The notes under the pieces are model-generated. The model did not search any database. It was not told the origin of the DNA and saw only the letters and a list, made by a program, of their open reading frames with translations. Shown here one piece after another: positions 54,701-64,000 of a stretch of 64,000 bases of DNA. The DNA comes from Merluccius polli (Eukaryota > Chordata > Actinopteri > Gadiformes > Merlucciidae): positions 109,501-173,500 of the forward strand of contig JAOPHQ010005135.1 in assembly GCA_030340625.1 (NCBI GenBank), written 5' to 3'. The number at the start of each line of letters is the position of its first letter. The first letter of the stretch is position 1. The translations under genes were made by a program, and so were the position numbers.

Positions 54701-56451
54701 TGTTCTTTGTTTTGTTCGGTCACTTCCGCGGGTCTCCGGGCTACTCGGCCTGTTTGTAAAACTACATTTTCTCAGAGTATTTTTAGCCGGTGCACATTTC
54801 CGTCCTATTAGTCCTGGATTATTTTTGGCTCGTAGGAAAAGCATGTTTCACATGCGATGATAAACTAGAAACATGGTGATGCGTGTCGGGTTTTTTCTTG
54901 GGTTGCGCGTTGTGTTGCAAAACCAGCTTTGAAGTGCATCTAGGCCACCAGTAACGTGTTGTCCTCCAAGTGAAGGGAGGAAGACGTTTACAAGAAAAAC
55001 TGTGACAAGCCTCAGCCTTCGACACAGCATGGACTTTAGGGAGAATTAAATTAGACACGTAATATGAAGAGTTGATTATGTGTTCTCAAGCATAGAAAAC
55101 ATATTATACAACAACGCAATATGCAACAAGTCCATGATGCTGCAGAGCACATCCTCAAAATACTGACTTATCTAACTGTGGAAACAAAGGAGCACATCCT
55201 CAAAATACTGACTTATCTAACTGTGGAAACAAAGGAGCACATCCTCAAAATACTGACTTATCTGACTGTTCAATCAAAGGAGCACATCCTCAAAATACCG
55301 ACTTATCTGACTGTGGAAACAAAGGAACCGCTTCACCGCTTCACCGCTTCACTTTGAAGATTTCAGTCGGATGAATGTTGTTCTTTGTGCGTAACTGTTA
55401 TGAACACCATGTGTTAATAATTAGTCATCATTTACCCGTACTACCCGTACTAATATTTATTTTTCATGTGTATATAGAGGGGAGAAAAACATATTTTTCT
55501 GTGTGTCATGTCCCCTGTTTTTCTCTGCTGTCGTCCAGTGCCGTTGCCAAGGACAAAGACAAGCAGAGTTTCAAGCTGCGCGCCGGGATGGACAAGAAGA
55601 TAGTGGTCTACATCCAGCAGACGTCTAACAAAGAGCTGGCCATAGAACGGTAAGCACACCAATACACACAAGTACAGACACGAGTACAGACTGGAGCATG
55701 CTGGTGTGAACATAACACGGAAAGAGACTCAATAAAGTTTTCATTTTAGCTCTGCTGGATTAGATCCGTTCTGTTCTTTAATCGGTTATATAATAGACGT
55801 GTGTCATCCGTAGCGAGCAATTAAATAAAATGGTAAAAAAAAATACATTCAGTGATAACTTGAGTAATTGAGTAATAACGACACATGGCCATTGCAATAA
55901 AACAACTCTTTTACTCTCGTGTCCGAGGGCTAAACGAGTAGAGAACTTGGTGGCCGTGTGTGTGTGTGCGTGTGTGTGTGAGCTATAAATTCAGTCCAAC
56001 TTCTGCTCTACCTCTCGTTTCGTATTTGTGTCTCTGTCGGAGATGAACAGTTTAGGCGAGCCACTCAAACATGCGCTTGACGCGAACGGGGGCACATGAG
56101 TGCGAGACGAAACTGTAAGCGCTGCCCGTATCTCACGGTGACTGGCATGGTGGATAAACACACACACACACACGCGCGCGCGCATTGCTAACGCGCGCGG
56201 CGGATCGTCCCTCCGTCCGTCCGCGTCCGCATCGGGGGGGGTCTGGAGCCCGGAGGCGGGGAGCGGACCGGCGCGCGGCATGGCACGCCTCATTTTCCAC
56301 TTGGTTTATTAAGACCCGTCTTGACGTGTGTACATTCCACCACCTCCTGCTCAGACTCCTGGTTATGATGCTGTGTTATTGTGAGGAGGAGGAAAAGGAT
56401 TCTGATGGTAGGGGTGTTATGGTTAATGTCCCCCCCTCCTCACCCCTCCTC

Positions 56452-56483
<32 letters not shown>

Positions 56484-56898
56484 ATGTCCTGGTGTCTGTT
56501 GGTGGAGGGGAGGGGGGGGGGGGGTGGAGGTCTGTCCAGGAAGCTGTTTAATATATGCCTGGCTTTTGTGCAACTGGTTTTACTCTCTCTCTCTCTCTTT
56601 CTCTCTTTCTCTCTTTCTCTCTCTCTCTCTTTCTCTCTCTCACTCTCTGGAGAGATTTATACTTCTGTCTCCAGTTCCTGCCTCTGCTCCCCATTTAGTT
56701 TCCTTTGGTTCTGTTCTCACGGTGTGTGTGTGTGTGTGTGTGTGTTTTCCAGGTGCTTTGGTCTCTTGCTCAGCCCAGGGAAGGATGTGAAGAACAGCGA
56801 CATGCACCTGCTGGATCTGGTTGGTGATTGTGTGTGTGTGTGTGTCACCTGTGTGTGTGTTTATGTGTCTGTGCGTCTGTGTGTTTATGTATCTGCTT

Positions 56899-56949
<51 letters not shown>

Positions 56950-59900
56950 TTGTGCTTCTGTTTGTTTCTGTCCTTGCTGGCCATGTGGCTCATGCATGTG
57001 TGTGTTTACATCTGTATTAACCTCTGTTTATTACACGACTTTGTTGAACACTTGATTCTGATTGGTCAATTACGGCATTGTACGGTCTGGTAACAGACCC
57101 ACTGCTATGAATAACAGACCGTTGCTATGAATAACAAACCGTTGCTATGGATAACAGACCGTTGCTATGGACACTATTTCCAACCGTAGAATCTAACCGA
57201 CTATTTTTTTTTGCGGGTGCAATAACCGTCTCGCTGTCCATTATCCCTTACATATGGTTGTGTTTGTCTTAACCTCCTCCGGCCCCGACCAGGAGTCCAT
57301 GGGCAAGAGCTCAGATGGGAAGTCGTACATCATCACAGGAAGTTGGAACCCCAACACGCCTCACTTTCAGGCCGTGAATGAAGAAACGCCTAAAGGTACG
57401 CCGGACGGTCACACCGGCAACATTAAACATTAAACCAACATGATATAATGCATGATTTAACACCCCAAGCTGTCACTTTTGATTTGAAAATGTGTGTGTT
57501 TGAAGGAACAAAGCATTTGGCCTGTGGAGAAAATGGCAGGAAAACCCGTTTGTGACGAGGGCTTTACGTTCATGGTTAAGGGGAAGTTCTGGGAAGCGCC
57601 TCTACGTCTCTAAATACCCAAGTGGTTTGACGGCTTGAATTATTTTTAATTACTACTATACATCAATTTGAATAATTTTAAACAGAATTGATGGCTGTAG
57701 TTAAAAGTGGGGGTTAACACAGAAATCCGTTCCTAAGTTTAAACACATTCATTTCAAGTTTCAAAGAAAAGTCGCTGGCCGCTCTTGTATGGCCCATGAT
57801 GTCTGCCTCAATTATTTTCTTTTATATACATGATTTTCACCACTTTGTTAAAAAACGTCATGGGGACCCCCTGGATGGGGCGTTTGATGGGTACCAGACC
57901 AGCTGCTATTGGTTCCATGCAGACATGAGTTATCTGGCTCCCAAAACATGCAGCCTGCGCCGCTCAAGTAAACAACTGCAGAAGACATTGGGTAGCATGT
58001 GACGAGATTTATTGATGTTTAATTTCCATGTGATTGCCAATAGGGATGGGCGCGGTTATTCGAATATTCGATTGTTCGTAGGTATTTGACTTTAGCTGTA
58101 GCAGATTTTTTTTGCCCGAAGTTAATTCAATATTATTCATTATCTATATTAATTACACATTGTTCATTAAACGTGTATACTAATGCATTTAAAATATGTA
58201 AAGTAGAAAGAAAGAAAAAACACAATTGCAATACATTAGATACATTTTTGTGCCTTTCCGCATCACGCAGTTTAAACTTGCAGCCAGCGCACACACTAGA
58301 ATGTGTTATGTTAACTGGAAATGTTTGAGACATATTTCCGTCTTACACATAATATATTTTTGTTGATGTTCTGTTATATGCGCATCATGCGTAATGCGAG
58401 GCAGGCCCATGCGCTGCAAGTGGAGTTCTGTTGATATCCGAGCCCACCAGTACTTACTGTTCATTCATATTGTTGTCAAGGAGGATGGTTTTGTTTCAAC
58501 TGCGTGGATTCAACCTACTGATGACTTGAGTGTTTTTTTCCCTTCTAAAATGCTCGCTAAATTGAACAAATTGGATTTGATTTCCTTATTTATTTGACAA
58601 ATAGATGGAAACCGAATACATTTGTTTAGTGAAGGCCAGATCACGGAAGCCCTTCAGGCTACATTATGAGTGCGCTACACTTTTTAATTTGTTTTTTAGT
58701 AGTTTTGTTATTTGGTTATTCAAATTTTTTAGCAAATATTTGAATATTGATATGCCTTCAAATGCCCATCCCTAATTACCAATATTCACCTGCCTTCCAT
58801 TGAATGGTGTAGTTTAGCTTCCCTGAGCTCTGGTGAAATAGGTCATCTCCGGGTTGTCTTTGCAGGTCTAATGGCCGGTCCCTCCAGGATTTCTGATAAT
58901 TTTTTTGTGATTGTTGCGGCTTGGTTTTTGTAGCAGCTTTTCTCAAAAATTGCAGTGGAATTTGCTGGCATTTGTGTGTGTAATTCGCGCTAAAGTTGCG
59001 GGAATGAGTGAAAATTGCAGAAATTGATGCAATTAATATAATAATAATTTTGTAATATTGTTTTTGACAGATAAGTTCATGTACATGACGACAGCAGTGG
59101 ACCTGGTGATCACGGAGGTGGAGGAACCAGTCCGCTTCCTGCTGGAGAACCGGGTCCGCGTCTGCTCACCCAACGACCGGCTCTTCTGGCCCTTCAGCAA
59201 GCGCAGCTACACCGAGACCTTCTATCTCAAACTACGACAGGTACACAGAGACCTTAAACTACGACAGGTACACCGAGACCTTAAACTACGACAGGTACAC
59301 CGAGACCTTAAACTATGACAGGTACACCGAGACCTCTATCTCATACTACGACAGGTACACAGAGACCTTAAACTATGACAGGTACACAAACCTTTTATCT
59401 CAAACTACAACAGGTACACAGAGACCTTAAACTACGACAGGTACACAGAGACCTTAAACTACGACAGGTACACCGAGACCTTAAACTATGACAGGTACAC
59501 CGAGACCTCTATCTCATACTACGACAGGTACACAGAGACCTTAAACTATGACAGGTACACAAACCTTTTATCTCAAACTACAACAGGTACACAGAGACCT
59601 TGAACTACGACAGGTACACAGAGACCTTGAACTACTACAGATACACTGAGACCTATCTTAAACTACGACAGGTCCATGCAAAAGAGACAAATATTAAGGG
59701 GAACCAAGCACGGGTCATGCGATGGAATTAAGAAACGGGAATCATTTAAGGTTTAGTCTAGTAGTTTAGGGTGTTGGACTCCCAGCCGAAAAGGTTCTGG
59801 GTTCGAAATCCCAAAAAGTAAGCTAGAGGAGGAGCCATTACTGTCGTGTTCAACCAGAGAAGAACCAAATGTTGTCCCTGCTGTTCGATTTTAGGAGGGA

Positions 59901-61247
59901 ACTCTCTCTTTGATTCATCCGATAATCCTAAAATTGTGTTTTGTTGTTCCATTTTCTTCAACGTGACTCATACGTTCCCTGTTAACCATCTTAGGATTTA
60001 GGATTTTATTAGGATCCCCATTAGCTGATGCAGAAAACATCAGCTGCTCTTCCTGGGGTCCACACAACACAAAGAACAACAAAGAAACAATCAATACCCA
60101 AAAACAACAAATAACAATAAGAATTATAATACTACAAAAAAATAAAAAAAATCAATAAATAAAGTTAAAAAGAATAAAAGTCAGCAATGCACACGAAGAT
60201 TTGTTCACCTTAATGTGTTATCCAATGCAATATGTTGTAAGTTTACCTGATCTGACTCGTCCCTGTGGTTTCAGATGGAGCGCAAAGAGCGCAAGAGCCC
60301 CGCCTCAGACACGCTGTACGAGGTGTTGAGTCTGGAGAGCGAGGCGGAGAGGGAGAGGAGGAAGACCACGGCCAGCCCTGGGGTCCTGATCACGGGGCCC
60401 GGCGGCACCACAGTGCCCTCCCCGCCCGAGGATGACGAGGAGGAAGGTGCGTGGATGTGATGGTGTTTAGTAGCCTAATGTAGCGCCTTCGTCAACTACA
60501 AATTGTGCCCTTAGTCCAGTTTTGATCATATGCTATGGTTGTTCTCAACCTCGTTTGAAAGCTGTTTTGGATAAAAGTGTCTTAGTAGTGATTATAGAGA
60601 TGGTAATTAATATTGACATTGTACTTACAGTCTCCAAATGCGGGGTGTTTATTTATTAATCTAGCCTGTAGCAGGATGTTCTTTTAAAGGGCCCGTGTTT
60701 TACCACCAGGTGTGATGTTGATTAGCCATTACAAGCCAGTCAAAATCAAACTCAAAATATACCCAGCTCTATGACGGATAGATCAGTCTCCCAGCCTATC
60801 CAGTGGACTGCACCAACTGGGAGGCATACATCTCGGTGGACACTCCCACGTGTGATGTCACTAGAGGGTAGGCTCTTACTTTGATTTTGACTGGCTTGTA
60901 ATGGCTGATCAACATCACACCTGGTGGTAAAATAGGGTCCCTTTAAGCCTTTTAGACTTCAGGCTTATTAAAGGATAGAGTAGTAAAATAAACAGGGAAA
61001 GATAGGTTGAGTTCCCATAGGAAATTCTTATTATTACCTGGTGCTTAAATGATGCAGATGATAATGATCAACTATCTGTCAACTGGTTTGGTTGATTGTG
61101 TGTGTGTGTGTCTGTGTCTCCTCATCCTTAACATCTTCCTCTGTGTCTCCCAGACAATGACGAGCCCTTGCTGAGCGGCTCAGGAGACGTGTCCAAAGAG
61201 TGTGCTGAGAAGATCCTGGAGACCTGGGGAGAGTTGCTCTCTAAGTG
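45565..61247 (+). CDS. RABGAP1: RABGAP1 (Rab GTPase-activating protein 1), N-terminal half, 11 coding exons; incomplete
   Basis: RABGAP1 (GAPCenA) is a TBC-domain Rab GAP found in the cytosol and around centrosomes, acting on Rab GTPases in membrane traffic and mitosis. Eleven coding exons (exons 2-12) give about 596 residues in one continuous phase. The order is an acidic N-terminus (MDDKVSVGKVSVSSDSVSTL), a variable linker (55-190) and a PTB/PID domain (about 190-355). A DUF3694/kinesin-associated-like beta domain (about 375-490) and a linker with PSPPEDDEEE and DNDEPLLSGSGDVSKECAEK follow. Sequence then stops at LLSKW, just before the TBC domain, which together with the C-terminal coiled coil must lie downstream. 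RABGAP1 rather than RABGAP1L is indicated by the start and linker. The human order RC3H2-RABGAP1 agrees. Confidence 0.96.
46529..46905. repeat. 34-bp minisatellite, about 11 copies
   Basis: Unit CACCGGCCTCACGCTCTGTA plus ACAGCTGACCGCTC; CCACCGGCC recurs at 46532 and 46566. Homogeneous blocks (CGCTCCACC then CCGCCATC variants) show stepwise spread. Confidence 0.93.
47644..47658 (+). promoter_or_regulatory. Candidate CTCF site
   Basis: CCAGCAGGGGGCGCC is a perfect match to the CTCF core consensus, in RABGAP1 intron 2. Confidence 0.55.
48790..48892 (+). repeat. (GT)n-rich tract before RABGAP1 exon 3
   Basis: GTGTGT and GCATGTGTGT runs end 8 bp before the acceptor GGCAG. Cys/Val ORFs through it are artefacts. 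Confidence 0.93.
48900..49260 (+). CDS. RABGAP1: RABGAP1 exon 3 with an in-frame 51-bp repeat
   Basis: Residues 55-175. IVGNGSEQQLQKELEDVLM matches human; the rest is a fast-evolving Pro/Ala/Asp linker. Three 17-residue repeats (VLPGADPLSAPPSxVxx) occupy 49053-49205. The acceptor is ATGGCAG and the donor AGGG|GTGAGT, phase 1. Confidence 0.93.
49285..49627. mobile_element. hAT-like MITE (TAGGGCTGCAAC family) with perfect 8-bp target duplication
   Basis: TAGGGCTGCAACTCC at the left, ATCGTCGCAGCCCCG at the right. ATGTCCAG is present at both flanks (49277-49284 and 49628-49635). This copy defines the family as hAT-like. It sits in the short intron 3, between exon 3 and exon 4. Confidence 0.87.
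49683..49896 (+). CDS. RABGAP1: RABGAP1 exon 4: start of PTB domain
   Basis: Residues 175-246: SSPGTPFPDEDSVSFSQLTY, LGCASVNAPRSEVEALRMMN, ILRGQCTLPLDVVLSVPAVS. Nearly identical to the human PTB entry. The acceptor is CCCCAG and the donor GTAAG|GTGAGC, phase 2. Very GC-rich. Confidence 0.96.
49897..50867. other. RABGAP1: RABGAP1 intron 4 without recognised features
   Basis: Only a short poly-A run (50235-50249) and a (CA)n stretch near 50813-50824. ORFs here have no support. Confidence 0.5.
50868..51042 (+). CDS. RABGAP1: RABGAP1 exon 5: PTB domain
   Basis: Residues 246-304: TEIANYPIYKILFCVRGHDG, ESDCFAFTESHFNSEIF, RIHVFRCQIQEA. The acceptor is CCCTGTAG and the donor GCG|GTGAGA, phase 0. 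Confidence 0.97.
51783..52046. mobile_element. Internally deleted hAT-like MITE (TAGGGCTGCAAC family)
   Basis: GGGGCTGCAACGATTAGC on the left, GTGAGTTGCAGCCCTA on the right, with ACCAAACATTTGCTGCTTGA inside. Shorter than the copy at 49285. Confidence 0.75.
52140..52880. repeat. Clustered poly-C, (CA)n and related low-complexity tracts in intron 5
   Basis: C-rich runs at 52170-52200 and 52862-52877, and CACACACGCACGCACAC at about 52640-52710. A small 18-bp CTCTGTGCAGAACCGTG repeat follows at 53158-53225. Confidence 0.85.
53469..53629 (+). CDS. RABGAP1: RABGAP1 exon 6: end of PTB domain
   Basis: Residues 305-358: VSRILYSFATAFRRSAKK, TPDSDLFTFTVSLEIKEDDG. The acceptor is CTGCAG and the donor TTCAG|GTGGGA, phase 2. 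Confidence 0.96.
54465..54500. repeat. Poly-G run in intron 6
   Basis: About 34 nearly uninterrupted G residues; potential G-quadruplex. (CA)n at 53925-53951 and AG-rich sequence at 54055-54120 lie upstream. Confidence 0.93.
55145..55326. repeat. 45-bp minisatellite, 4 copies
   Basis: GAGCACATCCTCAAAATACT plus GACTTATCTAACTGTGGAAACAAAG; period 45. Its open frame on the + strand is incidental and lies in intron 6. Confidence 0.9.
55539..55649 (+). CDS. RABGAP1: RABGAP1 exon 7
   Basis: Residues 358-395: SAVAKDKDKQSFKLRAGMDK, KIVVYIQQTSNKELAIE. Begins the domain after the PTB. The acceptor is GTCCAG and the donor AACG|GTAAGC, phase 2. Confidence 0.96.
56457..56483. repeat. Poly-C, with poly-G and (CT)n tracts close by
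   Basis: A C run is followed within 30 bp by a G run (56508-56524), able to form a hairpin or G-quadruplex/i-motif pair. (CT)n at 56584-56645 and (GT)n at 56721-56745 lead to exon 8. Confidence 0.93.
56753..56819 (+). CDS. RABGAP1: RABGAP1 exon 8 with an unusual donor
   Basis: Residues 395-417: CFGLLLSPGKDVKNSDMHLL plus DL. The acceptor is TTTCCAG. To keep phase 0 with exon 9 (ESMGK) the donor must be CTG|GTTGGT, which is GT but poor at +3 to +5. The next GT (GGTGATT) would break the frame. Confidence 0.93.
56902..56942. repeat. (GT)n microsatellite in intron 8
   Basis: About 20 GT units close to the exon-8 donor. Confidence 0.95.
57030..57256 (+). mobile_element. Copy of the AATACTCGATTCTGATTGG family next to RABGAP1 exon 9
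   Basis: TTGAACACTTGATTCTGATT then GGTCAATTAC; the block ATAACAGACCGTTGCTATGG is tandemly repeated; ends CCATTATCCCTTACATATGG 37 bp before exon 9. Confidence 0.7.
57293..57395 (+). CDS. RABGAP1: RABGAP1 exon 9
   Basis: Residues 418-452: ESMGKSSDGKSYIITGSWNP, NTPHFQAVNEETPK. The acceptor is CGACCAG and the donor AAAG|GTACGC, phase 1. Confidence 0.96.
58041..58774. mobile_element. hAT-like MITE with TAGGGATGGGC ends
   Basis: TAGGGATGGGCGCGGTTATT left, ATGCCCATCCCTA right. The flanks ATTGCCAA (58033-58040) and ATTACCAA (58775-58782) match at 7 of 8 positions, an aged 8-bp target duplication. Related by its ends to 5877-6435. 734 bp; the ORFs inside show no transposase. Confidence 0.8.
59071..59240 (+). 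CDS. RABGAP1: RABGAP1 exon 10
   Basis: Residues 452-508: DKFMYMTTAVDLVITEVEEP, VRFLLENRVRVCSPNDRLFW, PFSKRSYTETFYLKLRQ. The acceptor is TTGACAG and the donor CGACAG|GTACAC at 59240/59241, phase 0. The last coding bases are amplified in tandem downstream. Confidence 0.96.
59213..59673 (+). repeat. 27-bp minisatellite made from the RABGAP1 exon-10 donor
   Basis: About 13 further copies of GAGACCTTAAACTACGACAG|GTACACC-type units follow the exon end. Some units keep the exon's CTCTATCTC(A)TACTACGACAG. Each carries CAG|GTACAC. A larger block of about 180 bp is itself repeated (from about 59331 and 59511). The first three units stay in the exon's frame (VHRDLKLRQ) until TGA at 59316. Confidence 0.93.
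59755..59830 (+). mobile_element. tRNA-derived SINE head
   Basis: TAGTTTAGGGTGTTGGACTC (A-box-like) and GGTTCGAAATCCC (B box) with ACTCCCAGCC in the anticodon region; the same head as 10534-10700. Not a functional tRNA. Confidence 0.6.
59985..60180 (-). mobile_element. LINE 3'-end-like fragment
   Basis: ATTAGGATCCCCATTAGCTG and CAGCTGCTCTTCCTGGGGTC; the reverse complement ends CAGCTAATGGGGATCCTAAT, a motif found at 3' ends of L2/Maui-type fish LINEs. An A-rich stretch follows. No coding sequence. Confidence 0.5.
60275..60446 (+). CDS. RABGAP1: RABGAP1 exon 11
   Basis: Residues 509-566: MERKERKSPASDTLYEVLSL, ESEAERERRKTTASPGV, PSPPEDDEEE. The acceptor is GTTTCAG and the donor GAAG|GTGCGT, phase 1. 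Confidence 0.95.
60688..60942. mobile_element. TTAA-flanked palindromic MITE, 255 bp
   Basis: The arms (AGGGCCCGTGTTTTACCACC and inverse GGTGGTAAAATAGGGTCCCT) are inverted repeats of over 60 bp with few mismatches, continuing through GTGATGTTGAT and CAAGCCAGTCAAAATC. TTAA lies at 60684-60687 and 60943-60946. Confidence 0.85.
61154..61247 (+). CDS. RABGAP1: RABGAP1 exon 12, last in the window
   Basis: Residues 566-597: DNDEPLLSGSGDVSKECAEK, ILETWGELLSKW. The acceptor is CTCCCAG and the donor AAGTG|GTGAGC, phase 2. The TBC domain should start in the next exons, outside the window. Confidence 0.96.
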
Positions 61248-61320
61248 GTGAGCATGGCTCTGTCTCTGTCTCTGTCTCTGTCTTACTCTTACTCTCATCT
61301 GGCTGCTCGAAATCTCCCTC

Positions 61321-63090
<1,770 letters not shown>

Positions 63091-63357
63091 GTGAGAGAGA
63101 GAGAGAGAGGGAGAGGGAGAGAGGGAGAGATGATGGAGGGAAAGCGAGTCACGGAGAGCATAAAAAAAATCTCCTGCCCCTGGGGGCTAGGCCTGGCATT
63201 ACTTTACTTGACACGCACGCACACATGCATGAGCGCACACACTTTTCACAGTATGCTTTGTTTCGGCGCTTAGTCTTAGCAGAAAATGCCACGGATTGCA
63301 TAATCTGAGGGTAGGAACGAGTAAACAGAGAGAGAGAGGATGGGAGGGGGTGGGGGG

Positions 63358-63479
<122 letters not shown>

Positions 63480-64000
63480 TGAATTAACAGAGGGGAAAAA
63501 TTGAGACAGTCATGGTGGATTCAGTCAGCTCTCATCATGTGCTTGTGGGTACGTAGGTACTGCCATGCCCCCCAGCTGTGAACTTTATCTTAGTTTCTCT
63601 AACCCACCGGGGAGGGTAAGAGCAGAGAGAGAGAGAGAGAGACACCACATGCACTTTTTTTCTGTTTTTTACTTCCATTAACCTTCAGTCCCCAGGTTTT
63701 CAAACTACTCAACAACTAAATTGTTTATTGACCAGTTATTGTTGATTGATTTCAAACTTGTGTCAACCCCAACACGCTAGTTACACGCTGATACATCCAT
63801 ATGCTGATTCATCCATACAGTCATATTGTGAAGGTTTTGTATTTGAGATTCAGGATTCTTTTTTCTCCTCAGCTTTCTCTTGGGCTCAAGACAAAATGCA
63901 TCGACTGCATTTAAAATATACACAAATAACAAAATGGATAATCGTCTAGGACCATATGTTCACTAAGTGTTCACTTTACTAAAGGCCTTGTGGTTTGGCT

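Noticed and set aside
59755..59830. tRNA gene
   Set aside because: A and B boxes are present but the cloverleaf stems do not pair; better explained as a tRNA-derived SINE head shared with 10534-10700.

Overview
The window is vertebrate nuclear DNA, almost certainly from a ray-finned (teleost) fish. It has short exons in large introns, GT-AG junctions, tRNA-derived SINE heads, many hAT-like and TTAA-target MITEs, and an extreme density of micro- and minisatellites. That density is reminiscent of cod-like fishes, but this is only an impression and no species is claimed.

Two protein-coding genes lie head-to-tail on the + strand. (1) RC3H2 (roquin-2/MNAB) is complete for coding sequence: 19 coding exons, 3946-25595, whose phases all close to a 1142-residue protein (RING, ROQ/HEPN region, CCCH finger, long disordered tail). 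A candidate CpG-rich promoter lies at 1200-1911, and a roughly 4-kb 3'UTR ends near an AATAAA at 29598. (2) RABGAP1 has a CpG-rich promoter and non-coding first exon at about 34.03-34.30 kb and an 11-kb first intron. Its coding exons run from the ATG at 45565 to an incomplete gene at 61247: the acidic N-terminus, PTB domain and following beta-rich domain are here, and the TBC catalytic domain lies beyond the window. The RC3H2-RABGAP1 neighbourhood is known from human 9q33; the human ZBTB6 and ZBTB26 genes that sit between them are not seen here.

Three successive RC3H2 introns (2, 3 and 4) each carry a box C/D snoRNA of the SNORD90 type. All keep the terminal stem, the C and D boxes, and a 10-nt guide against 18S rRNA ahead of D'. 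RC3H2 is also the SNORD90 host in human, so this looks like an amplified intronic guide RNA.

The most unusual pattern is tandem amplification of splice junctions. RC3H2 intron 6 ends in about 36 copies of its own exon-7 acceptor, and RABGAP1 intron 10 begins with about 13 copies of the exon-10 donor. RC3H2 exon 15 has a second copy of its donor beyond a hAT MITE. In the first two cases the repeat units keep the reading frame, so use of a neighbouring copy would insert or extend in-frame peptide modules.

The rest is repeat-driven: a 2.4-kb ~28-bp satellite between the genes, a degenerate transposase-bearing element at 32.8-34.0 kb, hAT MITEs (one nested in a relative, one inserted in a minisatellite, several with 8-bp target duplications), two TTAA-flanked MITEs, and pyrimidine microsatellites that form the polypyrimidine tracts of several RC3H2 acceptors.
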